From Bacteroidales bacterium (GTDB lineage Bacteria; Bacteroidota; Bacteroidia; Bacteroidales; UBA1715), in NCBI GenBank assembly GCA_017516865.1, contig JAFXAU010000003.1, positions 137,909 to 201,908 on the forward strand: 64,000 nt of DNA. Direction: 5' to 3'. Position 1 is the stretch's first letter; each line of letters begins with the position of its first letter. A program made the translations under genes and the position numbers. The notes under the pieces were generated by a model. That model saw nothing but the letters and a program-made list of their open reading frames with translations, did not search any database and was not told the origin of the DNA. Of the stretch, positions 16,242 through 23,454 are shown piece after piece.

Positions 16242-18854
16242 TTATTTAACATCTTGAACTAAACGAACTGAGAACCCTTTGTGGCGGGCAATAGGGAACA
16301 TATATGTTGAAGCATTACGCTCTATTGTTAAGCCCCACGCTTCATTGCTGTCGTATACCGAACTTGACCAATACCAACAGCTTTTACCCACAGCTTTCAC
16401 GGATCTAATTTCTCGGTGGCCACCAGCAGGGAGAAAAACGGCACCATACGACTCCATTATTGTCCACTCGGCGAGCGAATACACGTTACAAGAAAAGTCG
16501 TCATCATAATACATGAGATCATCACCTGAAAGATGTGTATTTAAGGTCATATTATCCAAAAATGTTATCGACGAAGGTGTTTCCCAACCGTCAGGCAACA
16601 AAATCAAGCCGTACACCCCATTTATTTTCCCTGTTCCCAATAGGCGAACTGCCTGTGCACGTTTAAAAAGCAGATATTCCCACTCATCCTTGGTAAGCGT
16701 TCTCCACAATCCCGCCTGGTTGCCGCCGTTGGAGATTTTATTATATACACCCCAATCGTAATCTGTGCCTGCTATGTCGTTCGAACCGTTACCGTAGTCG
16801 CTATCAATATCGGCACACAAATACGGTTGCTTGCCTGTTCCCCAACCGAACAAGTCTATCCAACCAGAGTAGGTTTTCTTTATACTAGCATTTCTTACAC
16901 CAATCGTATCATATTGATGTCCGGCAAAACGCAACGTGCCTGTGCTTGCCTGATATTGCAAGTTGCCTTGCGAAAAATACACTTTTTTGGTCGCCGAAAC
17001 GGAAAAGGCCTTTTGTATGGCTCCATTTACTACAGTTACTTTTTTTACTGTGGTAAATGTTACTGTGTTACCATATGCTATGCCTTTACTATTTTTTGCA
17101 TACGCACGTACATAATATGTTGTCCCATCCGAAAGCGACGAAAGCGTTACCGTGAAACTGCCAGTACCTGTGCCGCTTGCTTTCTTGTTGTTGGAAACGG
17201 TAGGATTAGCCGTAGTCGCCCAACATACGCCTCGCTCGGTAACAGTAGCACCATTGTCGTTCGTCACTTTTCCACCAACCGTTGCCGAATTAAATTCTAT
17301 CTTTGTGGCATCCGTCGTAGAAAGCGTTGGAATAGTAATTTCCTTTGTAGTAAAAGATACTATTTCTCCGTATGCAGTACCTACATTATTTACCGCATAC
17401 GCACAAGCATAGTACGTGGTTGCGTCGGTAAGTCCTGTAAGCGATACAGAAAAAGCACCAGTTCCCGTGCCACTTGTTACTTTATTGTCAGACACGGTAG
17501 GATTAGCCGTAGTCGCCCAACATACACCTCGTTCGGTAACAGATGCACCTTTATCCGATGATACATTTCCATCGACTGTTGCCGTGGTATATAAAACATT
17601 CTTGGCACTTGCCGTAGCAACAACAGGAATATCTGTTGTTGTAAAAGACACCGTTTCACCATACGCAATTCCAATACTATTCACTGCGTATGTGCGAACA
17701 TAATACGTAGTACCGTTTGCGAGCGATGTAAGAGACAGGGAAAAACCGCCAGATTCAATGTCGGCAGCAAGTTTGTTGTCAGATATGGTTGGATTATCTG
17801 TGGTTGCCCAACAAATACCTTGTTCGATAATTGCTGCACCGTTCTCGTCTTCTATTGCTCCCTCAATAGTCACAGAAGAATTGCTTACATTTGATATGTT
17901 TGCCGAAGAAACCGTTGGAACAGAAATTGTCTTTGTTGTAAACGAAATAATTTCGCCATATGTGATTCCAACCTCGTTTATTGCGTATGCTCGGACATAA
18001 TACGTTGTTGCATCGGCAAGTTCAGTAAGAGAAACTGTGAACTCGCCAACGCCGTCGCCACAGATTTCCTTGTTGTCGGAAATAGTAGGATTGTCGGTAG
18101 TTGCCCAACATACACCTCGTTCGGTAACAGCAGCCCCATTGTCGTTCGTCACGTTTCCGCCAACCGTTGCCGTGGTGTGCAAGACATCAACAGGTTGTGT
18201 ACTATTGACACTGGGTTCTGAATTCAACGCAAACACTATTTGTTTATTTTCCGTAATCACTGCTGTTTTTACGTCAGTTTGATTTTTGTAATATCCGGTG
18301 AACTCAAATTCATCACCTTCATCAAAGGTAATCACATCATCAATTGACTTCAACAAAGGTTCTAGTTTATCGGTCAATACTTCGAGAATGCTCGGCTGTG
18401 AGTTTTGCGTCAGCATAATTTTCAGCGATGCCGTCTGATTGTTTGCAGAAGCAACCAGCACATACACACCCGATACCGCCCCGATTTTGAATGCATTCGG
18501 TCCAGCATCAACATTGTTTGAATAACGTGCCACAAACGTGCCATTCATGGAATACAAGGTGAGGTTCAAATGTCCCGCCTTTTCTACATTCACAACCACG
18601 GTGTTTTCGCCCGTCTGTTGCAAAAATGCGGAATTATCAACCGTTTCAACCGCAGTACCTTGTTTTTTATTTTTCTGCAAAGTAATTACATTGTCGGGCG
18701 TAAAGAGAATTTTCGTTTCGCCCGAAACATTGTTTTTTACTTGTACCTTTTCCATTTCCACATTTGCGGAAAATGTGACTGTGTAGTTGGTTTGTGCGAA
18801 TAAACTCGTTGCCCCAATCAGCAACGCCACCACCATTGAATAGAATCTTTTCAT
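16242..18854 (-). CDS. Secreted surface protein with four Fn3-like repeats and FISUMP-type C-terminal domain
   Basis: 870 residues. A signal peptide (MKRFYSMVVALLIG... ending FAQ, about residue 21) is followed by a domain of about 200 residues, then four ~94-residue Fn3/Ig-like repeats at about 222-308, 315-407, 413-504 and 511-603. Each repeat has GVCWATT.NPT.S.NK and TTYYVRAYA.N..G.AYG. The C-terminal domain (about 605-870) has KVYFSQGNLQYQ, GWIDLFGWG, WRTLTKDEW, AVFLPAGG and ends with YWSSS...GFSVRLVQ; this is the TIGR02145 (Fibrobacter succinogenes major paralogous) type common in Bacteroidales. It is probably exported and surface exposed. A shorter tandem paralog lies directly upstream. 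Ligand and function are unknown. Confidence 0.8.
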   Translation of the reverse strand: MKRFYSMVVALLIGATSLFAQTNYTVTFSANVEMEKVQVKNNVSGETKILFTPDNVITLQKNKKQGTAVETVDNSAFLQQTGENTVVVNVEKAGHLNLTLYSMNGTFVARYSNNVDAGPNAFKIGAVSGVYVLVASANNQTASLKIMLTQNSQPSILEVLTDKLEPLLKSIDDVITFDEGDEFEFTGYYKNQTDVKTAVITENKQIVFALNSEPSVNSTQPVDVLHTTATVGGNVTNDNGAAVTERGVCWATTDNPTISDNKEICGDGVGEFTVSLTELADATTYYVRAYAINEVGITYGEIISFTTKTISVPTVSSANISNVSNSSVTIEGAIEDENGAAIIEQGICWATTDNPTISDNKLAADIESGGFSLSLTSLANGTTYYVRTYAVNSIGIAYGETVSFTTTDIPVVATASAKNVLYTTATVDGNVSSDKGASVTERGVCWATTANPTVSDNKVTSGTGTGAFSVSLTGLTDATTYYACAYAVNNVGTAYGEIVSFTTKEITIPTLSTTDATKIEFNSATVGGKVTNDNGATVTERGVCWATTANPTVSNNKKASGTGTGSFTVTLSSLSDGTTYYVRAYAKNSKGIAYGNTVTFTTVKKVTVVNGAIQKAFSVSATKKVYFSQGNLQYQASTGTLRFAGHQYDTIGVRNASIKKTYSGWIDLFGWGTGKQPYLCADIDSDYGNGSNDIAGTDYDWGVYNKISNGGNQAGLWRTLTKDEWEYLLFKRAQAVRLLGTGKINGVYGLILLPDGWETPSSITFLDNMTLNTHLSGDDLMYYDDDFSCNVYSLAEWTIMESYGAVFLPAGGHREIRSVKAVGKSCWYWSSSVYDSNEAWGLTIERNASTYMFPIARHKGFSVRLVQDVK

Positions 18855-18915
18855 TGTACCTTAGATATTAATTAATATTCATTTGTTTTTTGATAGCATA
18901 ATAAAATGTTTGAAA
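18855..18915 (-). repeat. Duplicated 5' flank of the surface-protein paralogs (copy 1)
   Basis: About 60 bp upstream of the 870-residue gene are nearly identical to 20760-20820 upstream of its paralog; both contain TTAATTAATATTCATTTG and end near AAAATGTTTGAAA. The 3' flank (CCACACTCATTTTATT) is also shared, so the duplicated unit covers promoter region, gene and a little downstream sequence. Confidence 0.8.
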
Positions 18916-19016
18916 GGATTACCATACCGAAACGCCTACCTTTTTATCAAATAAGACCAACCCTTTTCAATTCTGAATCGACATATATAATTCCGTTTTT
19001 TTATTCCACACTCATT

Positions 19017-20759
19017 TTATTTAACATCTTGGACAAGACGGACAGAGCGCCCGAAGTAGCGATAAAAGCTGACCATGTTCACTTCGGCGCTGACGAACTC
19101 CAGACCATACGCACCTTCGTCTTCGTGACTCGAACTCGACCAATAGTCGCCATCGGAAGTCTCATAGGTCACGCTTGTACCTGCGCGTCGGCCCGCAGTA
19201 GGAAGAAACACCGCACCGTACGACTCCATCACAGCCCATTCGTCAAGAGAATACACGTTCGTTGCATACTTCCCAGGGTTGTATACGAACTTGACAGACG
19301 ACGGCGTTACCCAACCGTCGGGCAACAATATGAGACCAGCCACGTTGTTAACTTTTCCCTGTCCCATTAGGCGATTTGCCTGTGCACGACCAGAAACCAA
19401 ATAGTTCCACTCGCTCTTTGTGAGAGTCCGCCACATTCCCGCCTTGTTGCCGCCGTTGGTGATTTTGTTGTAACCCCCCCAATCTGCTTTGGCGCAACTG
19501 CCTGTCAAATTATTATAATATTTACCGCCTGGGGAATAGCTTTTCGCAACCTTATCTGTGCTATAGGGCTGGTATGCGACTGCTCCGCTGTTCCAACCAG
19601 ACGTTCCCCAACCAAATAGGTCAATCCAACCACTATAAGTCGAGGAAATATATTGGTTGTCTCGTCCAATTCTATCATATTGGTGTTCGGCAAAACGCCA
19701 TGTATTGGTGCTTGCCTGGTATTGCAGGTTGCCTTGCGAAAAATAGACTTGCTTGCTGTCGGAAACAGAGAAGGCCTTTTGTATGGCTCCATTTACTATG
19801 GCTACTTTTTTCACAGTAGTAAACGTGACTGTGCTACCGTATGCTATGCCTACACTATTTTTGGCATAGGCACGTACATAATATGTTGTTCCCTCCGAAA
19901 GCGACGAAAGCGTAACCGAGAATGTACCAGTACCTGTGCCACTTACTATCTTGTTGTTGGAAATGGTAGGATCCGCCGTAGTTGCCCAGCAAACGCCGCG
20001 CTCGGTAACCGAAGCTCCGTTTCCGCTGGTCACTTTTCCGCCAACTGTGGCGCCATCTAATAGTATATTAGTTGCCTCAACAGTTGTAACCGTAGGCTCA
20101 GTCACTTTCGTAAATGAGAACGTTATGGTCTTGTCACTCGTTATCACCGCCGTTTTCACATCGGTTTGATTGTTATAATATCCCGTAAATTCAAACGTGT
20201 CGCCTTCGTCAAAGGTAATCACATCGTCAATCGACTTCAACAAAGGTTCTGGTTTATCGGTCAGTACTTCGAGAATGCTTGGCTGCGTGCTTTGCGTCAG
20301 CATAATTTTCAGCGACGCAGTCTGATTGTTTGCAGAAGCAACCAGCACATACACGCCCGACGAAGCGCCAATCTGGAACGCATTCTGCCCTGCGTCAACG
20401 TTGTTTGAGTAACGTGCCACAAATGTGCCGTTCAAGGAATAAAGCGTGAGTTTCAAATGTCCCGCCTTTTCTACATTCACAACCACGGTGTTTTCGCCCG
20501 TCTGTTGCAAGAACTCGAATTGGTCAACCGACTCAATCGGCGTTCCCGAACCACCATGTTGTTCCTGCTTTGCATTCTTTTGCAACGTAATAACCTTGTC
20601 GGACTTGGCGAGTGTTTTCGTCACCCCCGAGTGAAGGTTTTTCACTTGAATCTTGTCCATTTCCACATTTGCGGAAAATGTAACTGTGTAGTTAGTTTGT
20701 GCGAATAAACTCGTTGCCCCAATCAGCAACGCCACCACCATTGAATAAAATCTTTTCAT
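19017..20759 (-). CDS. Secreted surface protein with one Fn3-like repeat and FISUMP-type C-terminal domain
   Basis: 580 residues. The signal peptide and first ~200 residues are nearly the same as in the 870-residue neighbour, including AGHLKLTLYS.NGTFVARYSNN and QPSILEVLTDKPEPLLKS. Only one Fn3-like repeat follows (TVEATNILLDGATVGGKV to GSTVTFTT). The C-terminal FISUMP-type domain is again present (KQVYFSQGNLQYQ, SGWIDLFGWG, WRTLTKSEW, SVRLVQDVK) but its last ~50 residues differ strongly. The two genes arose by tandem duplication and differ mainly in repeat number and C-terminal tip. A candidate promoter with a 23-bp element lies 180 bp upstream at 20936-20986. Confidence 0.8.
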   Translation of the reverse strand: MKRFYSMVVALLIGATSLFAQTNYTVTFSANVEMDKIQVKNLHSGVTKTLAKSDKVITLQKNAKQEQHGGSGTPIESVDQFEFLQQTGENTVVVNVEKAGHLKLTLYSLNGTFVARYSNNVDAGQNAFQIGASSGVYVLVASANNQTASLKIMLTQSTQPSILEVLTDKPEPLLKSIDDVITFDEGDTFEFTGYYNNQTDVKTAVITSDKTITFSFTKVTEPTVTTVEATNILLDGATVGGKVTSGNGASVTERGVCWATTADPTISNNKIVSGTGTGTFSVTLSSLSEGTTYYVRAYAKNSVGIAYGSTVTFTTVKKVAIVNGAIQKAFSVSDSKQVYFSQGNLQYQASTNTWRFAEHQYDRIGRDNQYISSTYSGWIDLFGWGTSGWNSGAVAYQPYSTDKVAKSYSPGGKYYNNLTGSCAKADWGGYNKITNGGNKAGMWRTLTKSEWNYLVSGRAQANRLMGQGKVNNVAGLILLPDGWVTPSSVKFVYNPGKYATNVYSLDEWAVMESYGAVFLPTAGRRAGTSVTYETSDGDYWSSSSHEDEGAYGLEFVSAEVNMVSFYRYFGRSVRLVQDVK

Positions 20760-20820
20760 TGTACCTTAACATATTAATTAATATTCATTTGTTTTTTGGT
20801 AGCATAATAAAATGTTTGAA
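20760..20820 (-). repeat. Duplicated 5' flank of the surface-protein paralogs (copy 2)
   Basis: Partner of 18855-18915, differing by a few substitutions and small indels. Confidence 0.8.
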
Positions 20821-20824
20821 AATC

Positions 20825-20847
20825 AAGGACGCCCACGGTGCGTCCTT
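20825..20847. repeat. Small palindromic repeat AAGGACGC/GCGTCCTT
   Basis: Perfect 8-bp arms with a 7-bp spacer. It resembles the palindrome at 36512-36533 and an imperfect one at 21260-21280 (all with a GGACGC/GAGACGC-type arm followed by CTAC or CTTAC). It would lie in the leader of the 580-residue gene if the upstream promoter is real. Confidence 0.55.
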
Positions 20848-20935
20848 ACTGTATTACCTAATACATAATTTTAAATTATAAAAACATTCTGTTCACTCAT
20901 ACCTTTTTATTTTTTCTGCATAATTTATGACACTA

Positions 20936-20986
20936 CAAAATTTGCAAAAAAAATCGAACCTTTCAAAGGTCATTTTAGGTCATTTG
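20936..20986 (-). promoter_or_regulatory. Candidate promoter with 23-bp operator element (copy 1), minus strand
   Basis: On the minus strand the 23-bp element (20986-20964) contains two TGACC half-sites one helical turn apart and ends in TTTG, which serves as -33 box. Exactly 20 bp later comes AAATTTTG (20943-20936), close to TAnnTTTG. The same spacing is seen at 22651-22701, upstream of the putative DNA-binding gene. It would drive the 580-residue surface-protein gene. Confidence 0.45.
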
Positions 20987-21098
20987 CAAGTTTGTAGGAA
21001 TAACAAGGGTTGGAGGGATGAAAAATTAAAAGTTAAGAATTTGGGTGGCTGAGATATATAAGACACAGTATAAAACAAAAACAGACTCCTTAAACGAT

Positions 21099-21182
21099 TT
21101 TACTTTACAAAGTAAATTCTTATGCGTAAATTTTACTTTCAAAAGTAAAAAATCTATAATTTTTTAACTCTCTAAAGTAAAA
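21099..21182. repeat. Three phased TTTACTTT-N2-AAAGTAAA dyads
   Basis: Dyad one spans 21099-21116 (8-bp arms, AC spacer), dyad two 21131-21150 (9-bp arms, CA spacer), and a degenerate third ends with AAAGTAAAA at 21174-21182. The right half-sites are 33 and 32 bp apart, close to three helical turns, so all lie on one face of the DNA. It looks like an operator array or iterons. Confidence 0.7.
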
Positions 21183-21229
21183 AATCGTAATCTCACTGTG
21201 AATGTTTGGATTGTTGTATTAGATTATTT

Positions 21230-21252
21230 CAAAGGTCATTTTAGGTCATTTG
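21230..21252. repeat. 23-bp element, copy 2
   Basis: Identical in all 23 bases and in orientation to 20964-20986. It contains GGTCATTT twice with a 10-bp period and has CAAA/TTTG ends. No -7 box is found at the matching distance, so this copy is not an evident promoter. Confidence 0.8.
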
Positions 21253-21301
21253 TATCAAAGGACACGGCACGCCACGTTCCTACGGCGTTTGCGTCTTTAT
21301 A

Positions 21302-22486
21302 TCAATCAATCCCCAACGGCAGTTTTTGTGTATAGTTGTAGAATATTGTCTGATAATTCACCATCAGTTCTAAACCTTTGTCAATCAATTGTTTATTGAA
21401 TTCCTCATCTTCGGTTCTGGCCTGCTCGCGAATGAGTTTGTTGCTTGTAATAACGAATTGCGAAACAATGTTGTTCGCCTCAATCTGCGTACGGACTTCG
21501 CCTTTTTGCAGTTTATCAAGAATTGGTGACGCAAGTCGTTCCAATTCAGCGGCTAAAGTGTCATTAACGCATTGTTGCTCTGCGTTAAAAACAGATGCCG
21601 TCTGTGTCACAATCGTGTCAACGGAATGGATAACGACGGTGTCGTTTTTCTGCTCCGCAAGTCTCTGTATCTCAGTCCCTTGCTTGATAAGCGACAATGT
21701 TATCGAGATTATTCCTCCTGCCACAAGAATCAATGGAAGAACAATAGACCAAACACTTCTCCGTCGTATTCTTGCAATGATTTCGTCGGCATTCGTAAAA
21801 CGGCGCGTCTTGTCTGATTGCAGACATTTCCGCTTTATGAGCCAATATCTATGCGGAAACAGCAGTTGCAAGATTTTCCCGAAGGCGTAAATGTCGCTTC
21901 TTTGGTCGGTTTCCGCACCACTTGTGATTTGTTCGGGAGCGGCATAACCATCGCTTCCAGCTGGTTGTTTGAATATTGCATACGCATCGGAATCGGACAA
22001 ACTGAAATCAATGATTTTTACATTGTTACCCTTGTGGGTGATGAGAATGTTGAGCGGTTTCAAATCGCGGTGAATAATCTGCAAAGAGTGGAAATAACTC
22101 ATTGCCGACAGAATTTCCAGTGCGATTTTCTTACGGATTTTTGCCGACGGATTTGTTTTGAGAAATTCGTCAAGTGTCAGTCCGTCAACAAATTCCATGA
22201 GGAAACACGGACCAAAACGCCCGTCGTTTTCCCACGAAACGGCGCGGACAACATTCGGGTGGTCAAGCCGGATTTCGAGTTCAAATTCTTTTTTAAGATA
22301 TTCCCGGAACTGCGTCGATTCACGGTTTACAGGTTGCAAACCTTTCAAGAAATACCATTTTCCGTAGCGTTTCACCTTGCAGAGGCAATACACGCCCTTG
22401 GAGATTGTCTCGCCGTATTCGCTCATCTGCGAAATGTTTTCGGGAATCTCCTCAACCACAAATCCAGAGTTTTTGTTGTCCGTCAT
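21302..22486 (-). CDS. Membrane-anchored Hanks-type Ser/Thr protein kinase
   Basis: 394 residues from the ATG at 22486. Kinase domain about 22-235: glycine-rich loop GETISKGVY, ATP-binding Lys in FLKGL (about 48), catalytic HRDLKPLNIL (Asp 141), metal-binding Asp in IIDFS (160; DFS instead of DFG) and APEQ. A single membrane span at about 244-266 follows basic residues, and a ~125-residue coiled, probably periplasmic, domain ends the protein. An ORF start seven codons upstream (22507) is rejected because the -7 box TACCTTTG overlaps those codons. It is divergent from a putative DNA-binding gene and may phosphorylate or signal to its product. Substrate and external signal unknown. Confidence 0.85.
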   Translation of the reverse strand: MTDNKNSGFVVEEIPENISQMSEYGETISKGVYCLCKVKRYGKWYFLKGLQPVNRESTQFREYLKKEFELEIRLDHPNVVRAVSWENDGRFGPCFLMEFVDGLTLDEFLKTNPSAKIRKKIALEILSAMSYFHSLQIIHRDLKPLNILITHKGNNVKIIDFSLSDSDAYAIFKQPAGSDGYAAPEQITSGAETDQRSDIYAFGKILQLLFPHRYWLIKRKCLQSDKTRRFTNADEIIARIRRRSVWSIVLPLILVAGGIISITLSLIKQGTEIQRLAEQKNDTVVIHSVDTIVTQTASVFNAEQQCVNDTLAAELERLASPILDKLQKGEVRTQIEANNIVSQFVITSNKLIREQARTEDEEFNKQLIDKGLELMVNYQTIFYNYTQKLPLGID

Positions 22487-22493
22487 ACCTTCG

Positions 22494-22524
22494 CAAAGGT
22501 AATTCATAATTTACAATTCACAAT
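22494..22524 (-). promoter_or_regulatory. Promoter of the kinase gene
   Basis: On the minus strand ATTG (22524-22521), 19 bp and TACCTTTG (22501-22494), followed by GCGAAGGT and the ATG at 22486. The -33 part lies in an AATTCACAATGCACAATT-type short repeat also seen near 15300. Confidence 0.65.
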
Positions 22525-22650
22525 GCACAATTAACTTCAACCTTTCTCCCCCATTGTGCATTAAAATCGAATTACACTTGTTTCGTAGTAATTATTTGAC
22601 CATCAGACATTTACCAACCCCTATTTTTAATAATAAAATCACAGCAACGG

Positions 22651-22701
22651 CAAATGACCTAAAATGACCTTTGAAAAAAATGTATTTATTTCTCATTTTT
22701 G
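22651..22701 (+). promoter_or_regulatory. Promoter with 23-bp operator element (copy 3), plus strand
   Basis: The reverse complement of the 23-bp element spans 22651-22673 and ends CCTTTG, giving a -33 TTTG (22670-22673). After 20 bp comes CATTTTTG (22694-22701). The gene starts 17 bp later at 22718. Confidence 0.55.
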
Positions 22702-22717
22702 TAAAAAAAATTGTGGC

Positions 22718-23293
22718 ATGGGTAAAAAGGATTCTGATATTTCTATATTAAAAGAAAAAATCGAAGAGGTTGTATCGAAAAAACTGAAGGTTCCTTCTGA
22801 TTTTGATTTTTTGTCAGGAGCGATATGGGAACGCATTCACGAATCTGTAAGTGCATCAACATTAAAACGAATTTGGGGCTACGTGGGGAAAGACATTGTA
22901 GCACGCGAAACCACATTGGATATTTTGTCAAGATTTCTCAACTACAAAAATTGGGACGATTTTAAGGAAAAAATAAATAAAAACTCCTGCACCGAATCTG
23001 ACATTTCGCTTGTACCATATATTCGTACCCAAGATTTAACCGCAAACCAAAAAGTGGAATTTCATTGGGCTCCCGACCGACGCTGTGTGGCAGAATATCA
23101 AGGGGGAACGATGTTCAAAATATTGATAATCGAAAATTCACAGATATTACGTGTCGGCGACCGTTTTTGCACAGGTGTATTCGTTTTGAACGAATCCGTT
23201 TTTATGGACAAACTCATTCAAAACGATTCAGAGCCAATCTGCTATCTTGTAGGGAAAAGCACAGGACTTACGTATTTGCAGCTGATTGACTAA
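22718..23293 (+). CDS. Putative DNA-binding protein paired with the kinase
   Basis: 191 residues from the ATG at 22718; an earlier in-frame ATG (22664) lies inside the promoter element. The N-terminal ~90 residues are helical, with SASTLKRIWGYVGKDIVARE and TTLDILSRFLNYKNWDDF, a pattern resembling a helix-turn-helix region; I recognise it as recurring in Bacteroidetes but know no assigned function. The C-terminal ~95 residues are beta-rich. It is divergent from the kinase gene across a 231-bp gap. It could bind the 23-bp element in its own promoter and the other two copies; that is inference from position only. No terminator is evident after it. Confidence 0.6.
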   Translation: MGKKDSDISILKEKIEEVVSKKLKVPSDFDFLSGAIWERIHESVSASTLKRIWGYVGKDIVARETTLDILSRFLNYKNWDDFKEKINKNSCTESDISLVPYIRTQDLTANQKVEFHWAPDRRCVAEYQGGTMFKILIIENSQILRVGDRFCTGVFVLNESVFMDKLIQNDSEPICYLVGKSTGLTYLQLID

Positions 23294-23349
23294 ACAATAA
23301 GCACAACTATCTCAAATCACAAACTTACACTACAATAGTATCGCTCTAA

Positions 23350-23366
23350 TTAAACATGGTTAAACA
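23350..23366 (+). repeat. TTAAACA direct repeat upstream of GH9
   Basis: TTAAACA occurs at 23350-23356 and again at 23360-23366, one helical turn apart and 57 bp before the -7 box of the GH9 gene. It could be a regulator site. Confidence 0.3.
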
Positions 23367-23400
23367 GGAATAGTATCTATGCTTTTTTAATTCAAAACAG

Positions 23401-23430
23401 TTTCTAAAAAAGTAGATATTTTTATCTTTG
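23401..23430 (+). promoter_or_regulatory. Promoter of the GH9 gene
   Basis: TTTC (23401-23404), 18 bp and TATCTTTG (23423-23430) form a good Bacteroidetes promoter, 24 bp before the ATG at 23455. The box overlaps an in-frame upstream TTG, ruling out that longer start. Confidence 0.7.
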
Positions 23431-23454
23431 CACGAAATCTGTAGAAAACGAGGT

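Larger units (their letters stand above)
20882..21301. other. 420-bp gene-free regulatory-looking region
   Basis: No gene is supported here. The segment holds two copies of a 23-bp element (20964-20986, 21230-21252), three phased AAAGTAAA dyads (21099-21182) and an imperfect palindrome GGACACGGC..GCCACGTTCC at 21260-21280 just after the kinase stop codon. No T-tract terminator for the kinase gene was seen. Confidence 0.6.

Noticed and set aside
16242..19200. Diversity-generating retroelement targets (variable C-terminal tips of the two FISUMP proteins)
   Set aside because: No reverse transcriptase or template repeat lies nearby, and the differing bases are not limited to adenine positions.
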